A stretch of 64,000 bases of DNA from UBA11612 sp964475755 (lineage in GTDB: Bacteria; Pseudomonadota; Alphaproteobacteria; Rhodospirillales; Rhodospirillaceae), in contig CAYYXR010000010.1 in assembly GCA_964475755.1 (NCBI GenBank), forward strand, positions 9,942 through 73,941, given 5' to 3'. A model generated the notes under the pieces. That model saw only the letters and a program-made list of their open reading frames with translations. It made no database searches and was not told where the DNA came from. Positions 35,531-44,748 of the stretch are shown here, one piece after another. The number at the start of each line of letters is the position of its first letter. The first letter of the stretch is position 1. Position numbers and translations under genes: made by a program.

Positions 35531-38500
35531 GACTCGTCCTCGCCCGCGGCCCATTCCTTCACGCGCGCCAGATGGCCGTAGTCGCTGTAGACCGGGGCAT
35601 AGGCCGGATTGGGCCGCGCTTCATATGGTGTTTTCGGATCGTCGAACTTGGCGATGAGCTCGGAAAGGCCCTTGCGCGCTTCGGCGGCCAGGGCTTCGGT
35701 TTCCCCGTCCACAACGTGCTCATTGCCGCCGTCATTGCGCCCGTGCAAATGCCAAAAGCTCAGCGCATCGAGTTTGCCTTTGGGCACGCCTTCGAACCCG
35801 CCCGCCGCGATCATGGCGGCTTCTAATGGTAATTGAGGTGAAAATCCGGCGGTGACCTCTTCATCGGACGGTGGCGTGCCGGTCTTGTAATCGATGACGG
35901 TGATGCGCCCATCTTTCGTGCGGTCGATGCGATCGGCCTTGCCCGTCAGCGTGAACGCGCCTGCCGGGCCGCGCAGGGTCATCGCACCCGAAATTTCCGT
36001 GAAGGATTGCGAGAGTTCGTGGCGGCGCGCGTCTTCAGTGTTCACAAACCACTCGGCGATGCGCTCAAAGCGCGGTTGCCAAAAAGCCAGCACGCCGGGG
36101 CGCAAGGCTTCTTTGTCGAAAATCTCGTCGCCGATCTTCAGGAGTTTTTTAAACGCGTCTTTGGGCAGTGGGCCGGTGGGGTGCGCTTCAATAAATGTGT
36201 GCAAGGCGTGATGGACCAGCGAGCCGTAATCGGCGGCGCTCACGTCCTGGTCCAACGGTTCGAGCGGGCGCAGCTTCAGGACATGCTTGGCATAGATGCT
36301 GTAGGGATCGCGCATCCAGGTTTCGATCTCGGTGACAGACAGTTTGCGTGGGCGCGCGTCCACCGGCGGCTTGGGCGCGGGCGGGGGTTCCGATTTGTCG
36401 TAGGCCTCCGGCGCGCTCAGTTCTTTCGCAAACGGCAGCCATTTATGGTTTTCCCGGCGGAACGCATTTTCTAGATCAGCGGCTTCGACGGCGCGTTCAA
36501 GGCGCATCAGCCAGCGCGAGGGAACCGTGGGTGTGCCGTCCACTTTCTCCGAACGGGTCATGATCACGCGCGGCCCGCACATGGACTGGGCAACATCGTG
36601 CGCCGCAAGGCCGATGCGCCGCTCGGGCGCGGGCAGGCCGAACTTCGCGCGCATGGGCCGGCTCATCCACGGATCGGGCGCGGGCTCATTGGGCCAGGTG
36701 CCTTCGTTGAGCCCGGCGAGAATCAAAACATCGAACCTTTGCAGGCGCGCTTCGAGCGGCCCCAGAATATGCAAGCGCGGATGCTTGCCGAACCGCGGGC
36801 GCACCACCCGCGCGCTCATCAGCGTTTCCAAAAGCGCGGGATACTCCAGCGGCGAGATCGGCGGCAGCGCCTCGCAATACTGCGCAAGCTCGGCGATGAA
36901 CGCGCTCGCCGCTTCACCGGCGTCTTCCGCCCAAAGACGCAAAGGGCCGGGTGAGTCTTTCGACGCCGCCAGCGCTTCGGCTGCGGCCATATGCGCGTTC
37001 AGAATTTCCAAAAGACCGACGGACTCTTTGTTCATCACCTTTTCGAATTCGCCGCAGCACGTTTTCAAACATTTGATCCAGGCTTCGGCCTCGGCTTTTT
37101 CGTTCGTAAGCGTTCCGGAAAGTTTTCTAAGTCCGTTCAGTCCAGCCGGTGGGCGCGAGCCGCGCAACAGACTCATCTCCGCGCGCCGGGTGAGTTTTCT
37201 GAATTCGGCTGTGTCCATGCCGCCGCTCGCCAGCGGATGTTTGCAAACAGATAATGTGGGCACCGGCGCAAAATCCTCGGCGACCATCACCGCCGTGAGT
37301 CTCAAGAACGCGCCCGGCGGGGTTTTGTGCAACGGCTTGCCCGCCGAGTCATCGATGTCGATCTCCCAGCGTTTCAATTCCGCCGACACGCGCTCGGCCA
37401 ACGCGCGGTCGGGAGTCACCAGCGCGCACGTGCGTCCCTCGACGGTGAGCGCTTCGCGCATCGCCAGCGAAATCACTTCGGCTTCTTCGCGCGGCGCCGG
37501 ACAGTCGACGACCGTCAAACCTTCAACCGCCGAGGAGTCCATCGAGGGAATTGTTCGCCAAATATGTGTAGTGGAGGCCGGGCGCATCACTTCCGTGACA
37601 AATTGCGTCTTAACCGTGCTTATTTGTGTGCCTAACCGTGACAAACGCGCGCTATCACCGTGCAGGGGCCACGGCTGAACCGTGCTGGGAGGCACCTCAA
37701 ACCGGCGCAAAAGCTGCTTAAAACCGTACTGTGGGTGGCTTTCGTCCACGGCGGACCAGTCTTCATCCGTGAGGTTTTGGTCCAATCCCGGCAGCACCAC
37801 CGCACCGTTTTCCATGTGCGCGACCGTGTTTAAAAGCGCCGCCGTCGCGGGAATGGAGCCGGTTGAACCGGCGGCAATAACCGGCCCAGCCGCGCCTTTT
37901 GCGTCCCAAATGCGCGCCTGGGCGGCAAAAACCAGGTTGCGGTGCTCCGCCGGGTCCACGGCGCCCTCGCCCTTCAAAATTTTCGGCCAAGCCTTTGTCA
38001 GGGTTTCCAAAAATTCCAGCGTGACCTGCCAATGTTCCGCGTAGTCGTCCGGCACCAGATCTTTCAGCCGCTCAAAAGTCAGCTGCTCGGTCTGCACCTG
38101 ATCCAGAAGTTTTCCGAGCTCTTCCGCCAAGCGAATGGCATGTTCCGCGCGCACATCACTTTTTTCCTGAATCATTTTCGCCAAAAGAAGCTGACGTTTC
38201 AGCGGTGCAATGGGCGGGGGAATATCCTCCGCGCTTTCCGCCGCCGCGAAGGACGAAAATAAAACTTCTTCTTCATCCAAATCGTTCAGCGGCATCAAGC
38301 GCGGCAGCAATAGTGGTTTGCCATTACTTAATCTTAAAAACGCTTCACGCATTGAACGGCACGCGCGCCGCGTCGGCAAAAGAACGGTGACCGTCGACAA
38401 CGCAAGCGGATCATCCCCGGTGTCATGCAAAATGCCTTGAGCGAGCGCATCGACGAACGGCAGATGTGGTGCGATGGTGAACACGGCGGGTTTCGCCTGT

Positions 38501-38535
38501 GCCAAGTCACGCCACGTTTTAGGTTTTGAGGTCAT
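35527..38535 (-). CDS. addB: Double-strand break repair protein AddB (alphaproteobacterial type)
   Basis: The partner of AddA, 1002 residues, with a decayed helicase fold at the N-terminus (no complete Walker A is obvious) and a RecB-family nuclease at the C-terminus (RITVIDYKTGTPPS). Conserved segments include LLPTRRACRSMREAFL, AAGSTGSIPATAALL, LILAGLNEGTWPNEP and PWMSRPMRAKFGL. The start at 38535 overlaps the murU stop (ATGA), and its own stop overlaps addA. The tight arrangement suggests translational coupling of a complex made in fixed proportion. Confidence 0.95.
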   Translation of the reverse strand: MTSKPKTWRDLAQAKPAVFTIAPHLPFVDALAQGILHDTGDDPLALSTVTVLLPTRRACRSMREAFLRLSNGKPLLLPRLMPLNDLDEEEVLFSSFAAAESAEDIPPPIAPLKRQLLLAKMIQEKSDVRAEHAIRLAEELGKLLDQVQTEQLTFERLKDLVPDDYAEHWQVTLEFLETLTKAWPKILKGEGAVDPAEHRNLVFAAQARIWDAKGAAGPVIAAGSTGSIPATAALLNTVAHMENGAVVLPGLDQNLTDEDWSAVDESHPQYGFKQLLRRFEVPPSTVQPWPLHGDSARLSRLGTQISTVKTQFVTEVMRPASTTHIWRTIPSMDSSAVEGLTVVDCPAPREEAEVISLAMREALTVEGRTCALVTPDRALAERVSAELKRWEIDIDDSAGKPLHKTPPGAFLRLTAVMVAEDFAPVPTLSVCKHPLASGGMDTAEFRKLTRRAEMSLLRGSRPPAGLNGLRKLSGTLTNEKAEAEAWIKCLKTCCGEFEKVMNKESVGLLEILNAHMAAAEALAASKDSPGPLRLWAEDAGEAASAFIAELAQYCEALPPISPLEYPALLETLMSARVVRPRFGKHPRLHILGPLEARLQRFDVLILAGLNEGTWPNEPAPDPWMSRPMRAKFGLPAPERRIGLAAHDVAQSMCGPRVIMTRSEKVDGTPTVPSRWLMRLERAVEAADLENAFRRENHKWLPFAKELSAPEAYDKSEPPPAPKPPVDARPRKLSVTEIETWMRDPYSIYAKHVLKLRPLEPLDQDVSAADYGSLVHHALHTFIEAHPTGPLPKDAFKKLLKIGDEIFDKEALRPGVLAFWQPRFERIAEWFVNTEDARRHELSQSFTEISGAMTLRGPAGAFTLTGKADRIDRTKDGRITVIDYKTGTPPSDEEVTAGFSPQLPLEAAMIAAGGFEGVPKGKLDALSFWHLHGRNDGGNEHVVDGETEALAAEARKGLSELIAKFDDPKTPYEARPNPAYAPVYSDYGHLARVKEWAAGEDES

Positions 38536-39242
38536 CGTGCGCGCAGTGCCGCGTCGGTTTTCCCAACTGCGTCCGGCGTACCGACATGAAACCACTCCCC
38601 GGCATGCACAACGGCTTTCATGCGCCCCGCCGTGATCGCCTTGTCCCAGATCTCGTTCATTGAAAACGGTTCAGGTGTTCTATTCTTCAAAACACGCGGG
38701 TGAAGGATATAGGCGCCGGCATAAACAAAGGGTGCGGCGTTTGCTTTGCCCCGGCGTTCCAAATGGCCTGTCTCGTCGACAAAGAAATCCCCGGCGCCGT
38801 CGAAGCCATGCGCCGTTTCACGCGGATGGACAAGCATCGCGATATCGATTTCATCCGGCTTCCAGATGCGCATCAAGGATTCGATCGGGCGGCCCAGCAA
38901 AATGCCGTCGCAATTCAAAACAAAAAAAGGCGCGTCGCCCAGCAAAGGTAGAGCTTTGACAACGCCGCCGCCGGTGTCGAGAAGCAGTGCGGTTTCATCA
39001 GAAATGAAGATTTTAGGTTTATCGCGACCTCTCGAGTGGTCGGTCAGCATTTGCGCTTTGTGATGCACATTCACGACAGCGGTTTCGACGCCGGCTTCGG
39101 CAATTTGATCAAGGGTCCAATCAATGAGCGCCTTGCCGCCTACCTCGATCAATGGCTTTGGCATGTTGTCGGTCAGCGGGCGCATACGCGTGCCGAGGCC
39201 GGCCGCGAGCAGCATCGCTGTTTTCGGTATCGTACCGCTCAT
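38532..39242 (-). CDS. murU: N-acetylmuramate-1-phosphate uridylyltransferase, MurU-like
   Basis: Sugar-1-phosphate nucleotidyltransferase of 236 residues. The signature AMLLAAGLGTRMRPLTDNMPKPL binds the nucleotide, and FVLNCDGILLGRP carries the metal aspartate (usually D-x-D or N-x-D in the family). Together with the kinase gene overlapping it upstream it forms the AmgK-MurU pair. That pair turns free N-acetylmuramate back into UDP-MurNAc during cell-wall recycling. ATG 39242 overlaps the amgK stop. Confidence 0.88.
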   Translation of the reverse strand: MSGTIPKTAMLLAAGLGTRMRPLTDNMPKPLIEVGGKALIDWTLDQIAEAGVETAVVNVHHKAQMLTDHSRGRDKPKIFISDETALLLDTGGGVVKALPLLGDAPFFVLNCDGILLGRPIESLMRIWKPDEIDIAMLVHPRETAHGFDGAGDFFVDETGHLERRGKANAAPFVYAGAYILHPRVLKNRTPEPFSMNEIWDKAITAGRMKAVVHAGEWFHVGTPDAVGKTDAALRAR

Positions 39243-40240
39243 GGTTTCACCACGCGCATGTTGGGCGGCACATGCTCGTCCAGCCATGATTTCAGATCCG
39301 ACAGAACGGGGTGGGCAAGACATTGATCCATGTAGCGCCACAGGCGCGGCATGTGCTGAAGGTAATGGGGCTTGTTATCGCGCAACTTCAAGCGCGCGAA
39401 GGTTCCGATCACGCGCATATGACGCTGCGCCGCCATCACGGCCCATGACGTGTCGAAGTCTTCCTGGGTGAGGGCAGGGAACGCGTCCAAGTATCTTCTT
39501 TTCATGTCGACAATGATAGCCGGATCAACATCGCGCCGCGCATCCTCTAGCAATGACATGAAGTCGTAAGTCACCGGGCCCATCACGGCATCTTGGAAAT
39601 CGAGCAAGCCACAGGCCTTGATGCCTTCTCGCTCGGGCAGCAGTAAAAGATTGTCCACGTGATAGTCGAACAAAATAAGCGACGTCGGCGCTTTCCACGC
39701 CAACGGCAACGCGGTCTTCCAAATGTTTTCGTATTTCTTGATCGTATCAGCGGCCAGTTCTGGCGCGCCGATCATGGGAAGATACCAGGCGTGCAACCGC
39801 CCAACTTCTTCCAGAAGGCGCGGCGTCTCATAAGAAATGACACCGGGCGGATTGGAGTCCTTTTTGCCCATGCGATGCAACGCAATCAGGGCGTCCGTCG
39901 CCAGCGTATATAACTCGCGTTCGCCGTGACCCGCCGCCAACAAACGCGTGTAGGTCTCGTCGCCAAGATCCTCCAAAAGCAAAAGCCCAGCGTTCGAATC
40001 CTCTGCCAATATTTTTGGCGTGGAAAACCCTCGATCAAAGAGGTGGCGGCCGACGCTGACAAAAGGGCGCACATCCTCTTGCGGTGGCGGCGCATCCATG
40101 AGGACGGCACGCTCCTGATTTTTCTCCAGCCGGTCATATTTGCGGAACGAGGCATCGCCGGCCAGACGCCAGCGCTTTGCACTCGCCCAGCCATGCTCGC
40201 TTAAAAACGACTGTATGACTTGCTCCCGATCAGTCGGCAC
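39239..40240 (-). CDS. amgK: Anomeric N-acetylmuramate/N-acetylglucosamine kinase, AmgK-like
   Basis: Aminoglycoside-phosphotransferase-fold kinase of 333 residues. The catalytic loop reads LFDYHVDNLLLL (normally H-x-D-x-H-x-x-N; the first histidine is replaced here, as I recall for AmgK proteins). The metal aspartate lies in LLDFQDAVMGP, and GDASFRKYDRL forms the nucleotide region. It phosphorylates the anomeric hydroxyl of MurNAc for MurU. Starts at GTG 40240, inside the end of tsaE (11-base overlap). Confidence 0.88.
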   Translation of the reverse strand: MPTDREQVIQSFLSEHGWASAKRWRLAGDASFRKYDRLEKNQERAVLMDAPPPQEDVRPFVSVGRHLFDRGFSTPKILAEDSNAGLLLLEDLGDETYTRLLAAGHGERELYTLATDALIALHRMGKKDSNPPGVISYETPRLLEEVGRLHAWYLPMIGAPELAADTIKKYENIWKTALPLAWKAPTSLILFDYHVDNLLLLPEREGIKACGLLDFQDAVMGPVTYDFMSLLEDARRDVDPAIIVDMKRRYLDAFPALTQEDFDTSWAVMAAQRHMRVIGTFARLKLRDNKPHYLQHMPRLWRYMDQCLAHPVLSDLKSWLDEHVPPNMRVVKP

Positions 40241-40724
40241 GGTCCACCACGGTCTTTATTCTGCCTTGCCATTCCGGCGGCGATGAAATCCGTGCAGTTC
40301 TTCTAGACTCTTTCGGGTCGTTCGAAAGCTCGACATGAAGACAGCCGCGCGGCACATGTGCACCCATGCGTTCGGGCCATTCTATAAGTGTGATGCCTCC
40401 GGCCATCGCTTCCTCCAGGCCCAATTCCCATACTTCTTCCGGATCGTTCAGGCGATATAGATCAAAATGCCAAACGGTCCCCACAGGCGTGTCATAGGTC
40501 TGCACAAGCGTAAAGGTCGGACTGACGACTTCCTCTTCGGCCCCAGTCAGTGCATGGATGAAACCGCGGGCCAGGGTCGTTTTTCCGGCGCCTAAAGGCC
40601 CTTGAAGTGCGATCACGTCCCCGGGCCGGACTTGTCCGGCCAGCTTTGTGCCGAAGTCCACGGTGTCTTGCTCCGTTGGCAGATCAACGGCACCGCTTTC
40701 GGTCTCTAAGGATTGGTCGGACAT
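40230..40724 (-). CDS. tsaE: tRNA threonylcarbamoyladenosine biosynthesis ATPase TsaE
   Basis: Essential ATPase that cycles the TsaBD complex when t6A is placed in tRNAs. In 164 residues it shows the Walker A LQGPLGAGKTTLARGF, the family switch VSPTFTLVQTY and HFDLYRLNDPEE, and the conserved LIEWPERMG. It opens the operon tsaE-amgK-murU-addB-addA. The ORF begins only 9 bases beyond the end of the PAS protein gene, so all six may share transcripts. Confidence 0.95.
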   Translation of the reverse strand: MSDQSLETESGAVDLPTEQDTVDFGTKLAGQVRPGDVIALQGPLGAGKTTLARGFIHALTGAEEEVVSPTFTLVQTYDTPVGTVWHFDLYRLNDPEEVWELGLEEAMAGGITLIEWPERMGAHVPRGCLHVELSNDPKESRRTARISSPPEWQGRIKTVVDRAD

Positions 40725-40733
40725 GAACGCAGA

Positions 40734-43184
40734 TCAGTTTCCGGCTGCGCGCGAAGCGCCGGGCGCGCCCGCACCCACGGGCAATTTGCACGAGATAAGC
40801 ATGTCCTCGCCATCGGTATCCGTTTTCAAGTTGCCTCCGTGCAATTCGGCAATGCGCTGCGCAAGGTAAACGCCGAGGCCGCCTTTCGTGTGACCGTTCG
40901 AGGTATGCCGTACGGCAAAAGTTACGTCTGAGTTGGCGCCGCTTTCGCGCTTTGCGGAAAGCGTAATGGCACTGTCGTCGGGCAGGTTTTTCAAGGCACC
41001 TGTCAGCAGATGATAAAGTGTTTGTTTGATGCGCGCAGCGTCGCCCACCATCCACCCGATATCATCCGGGCAATCAATCGTGAGGCTCGCGCCGTTTCTC
41101 TTGAACGACTCTCGCGTCATTGTTGCAACGCGGTTCATGGCATCCGCAATATCAAACGAATCCAGTTTGAGCGTCTGCTGTCCCGTTTCGACACCGGAGA
41201 GATCGCGCACGTCTTCGACTAGCGTCTTCAAGGTTGACGATGCATCGATAATGTCTTTGACCACGGCGGCGGGCTGTACCGGTTTAATGCCAGCCAATCT
41301 TTTCGCGAGCGCGCCGATGCTTGAAACAGGCCCTTCCAACTCAGACGCGACGTTTGTCAAAAATTCCGTGCGTAGCTTGTCGGTGGCCGTCAGCGCTTCA
41401 GCGCGACCGCGCAGGGCCTGGGCAACCCGTTCAGGGGCCGATACGTCGTTGTAGCAGAAGAGGACGCCGCCGTCGGGCAGGGGCACGGAAATAAACTCGA
41501 GCACCGATCCGTCGGTGCGCACGACGCGGCCCTGCTGAGCCGCGCGTTGCTTCTCGCTGTCCAAAGCCGCGAGCATGACCGTGCGGTGACGTGCCCAAAC
41601 AGCGGCATCGTCGAAGAACTCTTTGAAGGCGTCTATGACATCGGCCAGAAGAGGGCCCTCGCGCAAAGAGTCCAACTCCAAATTCCACAAATCGGCGAAG
41701 GCGGGATTGGCAAGGCGCAATTCCCCTTCCGGGCCGAACACCGCCACGGCTTCCTGAAGGTTGTCGATGGTCTCGCGCTGAACGGCGATCAACGTGTTGT
41801 ACGAGCGCTCCAGAGCAAGTTTATCGGTAATGTCCTCGTAGGTTGTGAGAAGACCGCCCATGGGGTGCGGCGCGACCACACGCCGCAGCGTTCCGCCGCC
41901 GGGCAGGTGAAGCACATCTTCCGTCGGCTCCAGAAGCGACGTGAACCGCGCCAGTTCCTTTTCTTTATAGGCCGGGAAGTCGGCGACCTCGGGCAGGTGG
42001 CGTTCGGCCCGCAAGGCATCGAGAACGGTTGCGTAGGTCGGGGTTTCTTTGAGCCATTCGGGCGTCAGGTCCCAAAGGTCGGCAAAGGCGGTGTTGAAAA
42101 AGATCAACCGCGTGTCAGGGCCGAAGATGGCGATGGCGGTTCTGAGCCGTTCCAAAACCTCGGCATGCGCTGCCGCTTCCCGTTTCAATCTTGTTTCGAG
42201 TTCCTCTTGGCGGGTCACGTCATAGGCGCTGCCCGCAGTCATCCGGCCGGTGCCGTCAGAAAACAGCGAAGCGGTATCCGGTTGCTCAGAGCCACGTTCA
42301 TTTTTGTCGACCGGAGATTCAGTGACCTCCATGAGGCGGCGGCTGCCGTCGATCACCATGTGAAACGGACTTCGCCGCGTTTCGCCCGACGCGCGCGCCG
42401 TTGCCGCCAATGCGCGGACCTCGCGAACGGCAACACGCGGCGCAATCTCGCGCCCGCGGGCGACAACGTCAGCGTGATCTTTTGCGTCTACCGCCTTCAC
42501 ATAAGCGTCGTTGCAGTAAATGAGTGAAAGATCGTCGTCGCGCAGCCACACCGGATTGGAAATACCGTCCAAAGCCGCCTTTAAAAGGTTGCGTTCTCGC
42601 CGCAGAGAGATTGATTCCTCGGTCAAAGTATCAACGGCGGCGACGCCTTCCGTAACGTCGTTCATCCACACGACATCGGCCATGGTCCGGCCCAAGGCAT
42701 CCAACGCGCGAACACCGCGCGCTTGAATGCGCCGGCCTGTCGCGGTGTGATCTAAATCGGTTTCAAACCCGACGCCCCCGTCGCGCAAGTCGGCGATCGA
42801 GCCCTCCAGCCGCTCCTGTGAGGTCTTGTCGAATCCCTCCAACACTTCGCTGAATCCGGACTCCATGCCGCGAAATAAATCGAGCAGGACGGCAAGGCGC
42901 CGCGAGCAATAGCCCTCTGTACGAAATACAGGCAGCGCCTGGGCGTCGATGTTGTCTTCGGTAATCGGCTGATGAAACCAGGCGAAATAGCCTTCGGGCG
43001 CCGTCTCCAATGCCGCTTGAACGGCATCGCGCGTGTAAAGCGCCTTGTCTGTTTCCTGCTCGGCGCGTTGCCACAGAGTGTACTGGCGCCAAAGCGCCCA
43101 CGCTGCCGGGGGTACCAGCAGCAGCACCGCGGCCAAACCGGTCAGAACCGGCGGCGTCAACAGCTCCGAAATGTCGCCGGGCAC
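40734..43184 (-). CDS. Membrane PAS protein with degenerate histidine-kinase core
   Basis: An 816-residue protein with one N-terminal membrane helix (residues about 10-32), then several PAS-like sensor domains (about 50-150, 200-325, 345-455, 470-585). A histidine-kinase-like end follows. The phosphoacceptor region reads FLTNVASELEGPVSSIGALA; Ser614 stands where the histidine of NVSHELRTPL belongs. The N-box reads LYHLLTGALKN, with the metal-binding asparagine missing, and the G1 box (DxGxG) is absent, though GGLGVYLAQRIAELHGG remains. It probably senses or scaffolds without kinase activity. It lies between ahcY and tsaE, a position where alphaproteobacteria often have such a gene. Confidence 0.82.
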   Translation of the reverse strand: MPGDISELLTPPVLTGLAAVLLLVPPAAWALWRQYTLWQRAEQETDKALYTRDAVQAALETAPEGYFAWFHQPITEDNIDAQALPVFRTEGYCSRRLAVLLDLFRGMESGFSEVLEGFDKTSQERLEGSIADLRDGGVGFETDLDHTATGRRIQARGVRALDALGRTMADVVWMNDVTEGVAAVDTLTEESISLRRERNLLKAALDGISNPVWLRDDDLSLIYCNDAYVKAVDAKDHADVVARGREIAPRVAVREVRALAATARASGETRRSPFHMVIDGSRRLMEVTESPVDKNERGSEQPDTASLFSDGTGRMTAGSAYDVTRQEELETRLKREAAAHAEVLERLRTAIAIFGPDTRLIFFNTAFADLWDLTPEWLKETPTYATVLDALRAERHLPEVADFPAYKEKELARFTSLLEPTEDVLHLPGGGTLRRVVAPHPMGGLLTTYEDITDKLALERSYNTLIAVQRETIDNLQEAVAVFGPEGELRLANPAFADLWNLELDSLREGPLLADVIDAFKEFFDDAAVWARHRTVMLAALDSEKQRAAQQGRVVRTDGSVLEFISVPLPDGGVLFCYNDVSAPERVAQALRGRAEALTATDKLRTEFLTNVASELEGPVSSIGALAKRLAGIKPVQPAAVVKDIIDASSTLKTLVEDVRDLSGVETGQQTLKLDSFDIADAMNRVATMTRESFKRNGASLTIDCPDDIGWMVGDAARIKQTLYHLLTGALKNLPDDSAITLSAKRESGANSDVTFAVRHTSNGHTKGGLGVYLAQRIAELHGGNLKTDTDGEDMLISCKLPVGAGAPGASRAAGN

Positions 43185-43254
43185 CGCACCCCTCTTCAGT
43201 CCTTGCGCGATATTCCGGCCCCATGGCCGGAGCGCCCACTATAAGGCGAAGTGG

Positions 43255-44652
43255 TTAATAGCGGTAGGTTTCAGGCTTAAAGGGTCCTGCGGGCTTAACG
43301 CCGATGTAGCTGGCCTGACGCTCTGACAGTTTGGTCAATTTGGCGCCCACCTTGGCGAGATGGAATTCGGCGACCTTCTCGTCCAGGTGCTTGGGCAGCA
43401 CATAGACCTTATTTTCGTATTTGGCGCCGTTGTTCCAAAGCTCCATCTGGGCCAGCACCTGATTGCTGAAGGACGCGCTCATGACAAAGCTGGGGTGGCC
43501 TGTTGCGCATCCCAGATTCACGAGGCGGCCTTCGGCCAGCAGGATAATCCGCTTGCCGTCGGGAAACTCAACTTCGTCCACTTGCGCCTTCACATTGTGC
43601 CATTTGAAATTCTTGAGCGCTTCAACCTGAATTTCCGTATCGAAGTGCCCGATATTGCAGACAATGGCGCGATCTTTCATGTCCCGCATGTGATCGACCG
43701 TAATCACATCAAGATTGCCCGTTGCGGTGACAAAGATGTCGCCCTGAGATGCGGCGTCGTCCATGGTCACGACTTGATAGCCTTCCATCGCCGCTTGCAG
43801 GGCGCAGATGGGATCAACTTCGGTTACCATCACGCGGCAGCCGGCCTGACGGAGAGATGCCGCCGAACCTTTGCCGACGTCGCCGAAACCGTTCACCACG
43901 GCAACCTTGCCTGCCATCATCACGTCGGTGGCGCGGCGAATGCCGTCCACCAAACTTTCGCGGCAGCCATAAATGTTGTCGAATTTCGATTTGGTCACGC
44001 TGTCGTTGACGTTGATGGCTGGAAAGGGAAGACGGCCGTCTTTTGCCATTTGATAAAGACGATGCACGCCTGTGGTGGTTTCCTCGCTCACCCCTTTAAG
44101 GCTTGCTTTGACTTTCGAGTACCAGCCCGGCTGTTCCTTGAGGCGCTTTGCAATCGCGGCGAACAGCACGGTTTCTTCTTCATTGGTGGGCTTGGAAATT
44201 ACCGAAGGGTCGGTTTCGGCCTGGGCGCCAAGAACGATGAGCAATGTGGCGTCTCCGCCGTCATCGAGAATGAGATTGGGTGCTCCGCCGTCGCTCCATT
44301 CAAATATCTTGTGGGTGTAATCCCAATACTCCTCCAGTGACTCGCCTTTGTGCGCAAACACCGGGGTGCCGCCTGCGGCGATAGCCGCTGCCGCATGGTC
44401 CTGAGTGGAAAACACATTGCACGACGCCCACCGGACATCAGCGCCAAGGTGTTTGAGTGTTTCAATCAGGACGGCGGTTTGAATGGTCATGTGCAGGGAG
44501 CCGGCGACGCGCGCGCCTTTCAAGGGCTGCTTGCTGCCATATTCTTCGCGAATGGCCATTAGGCCGGGCATTTCCGTTTCCGCGATGGCGATTTCAGTCC
44601 GGCCCCAAGAGGAAAGCCCAATGTCCTTAACTTTGTAGTCGCTGAAGTTCAT
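43255..44652 (-). CDS. ahcY: Adenosylhomocysteinase (S-adenosylhomocysteine hydrolase)
   Basis: NAD-dependent enzyme that splits S-adenosylhomocysteine and so keeps methylation reactions running. The 465-residue length includes the roughly 40-residue insert usual in proteobacteria. Motifs seen are ARVAGSLHMTIQTAVLIETL, NVFSTQDHAAAA, the substrate site INVNDSVTKSKFDN, the NAD fold NGFGDVGKGSAASL and the end LGVKPAGPFKPETYRY-like (IGVKPAGPFKPETYRY). AGGAGAAACATCAGG precedes the ATG. No SAH-riboswitch structure was found in its 96-base leader. Confidence 0.98.
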   Translation of the reverse strand: MNFSDYKVKDIGLSSWGRTEIAIAETEMPGLMAIREEYGSKQPLKGARVAGSLHMTIQTAVLIETLKHLGADVRWASCNVFSTQDHAAAAIAAGGTPVFAHKGESLEEYWDYTHKIFEWSDGGAPNLILDDGGDATLLIVLGAQAETDPSVISKPTNEEETVLFAAIAKRLKEQPGWYSKVKASLKGVSEETTTGVHRLYQMAKDGRLPFPAINVNDSVTKSKFDNIYGCRESLVDGIRRATDVMMAGKVAVVNGFGDVGKGSAASLRQAGCRVMVTEVDPICALQAAMEGYQVVTMDDAASQGDIFVTATGNLDVITVDHMRDMKDRAIVCNIGHFDTEIQVEALKNFKWHNVKAQVDEVEFPDGKRIILLAEGRLVNLGCATGHPSFVMSASFSNQVLAQMELWNNGAKYENKVYVLPKHLDEKVAEFHLAKVGAKLTKLSERQASYIGVKPAGPFKPETYRY

Positions 44653-44711
44653 CCTGATGTTTCTCCTGGGCGCCGCGCGGCGCGTACAATGATCAAACCG
44701 GGGTGGCGCGC

Positions 44712-44740
44712 CGTATAGCAGCCGCGCCGGAATCTAGCAA
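44712..44740 (-). promoter_or_regulatory. Possible sigma-70 promoter of ahcY
   Basis: On the minus strand TTGCTA and TATACG are spaced by 17 bases, ending 60 bases before the ahcY start and just after the stop of the EI gene. The leader then holds a GC-rich palindrome (GCGCCGCGCGGCGC) before the ribosome site. Confidence 0.4.
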
Positions 44741-44748
44741 CCTGAGCC

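Noticed and set aside
38532..39341. Longer start for the MurU-like gene at 39341
   Set aside because: The extension lies inside amgK on the same strand, and the ATG at 39242 overlaps the amgK stop in the usual ATGA pattern.
44653..44748. SAH or SAM riboswitch upstream of ahcY
   Set aside because: The 96-base leader shows only a GC-rich palindrome and a ribosome site; none of the conserved riboswitch strings I know was found.
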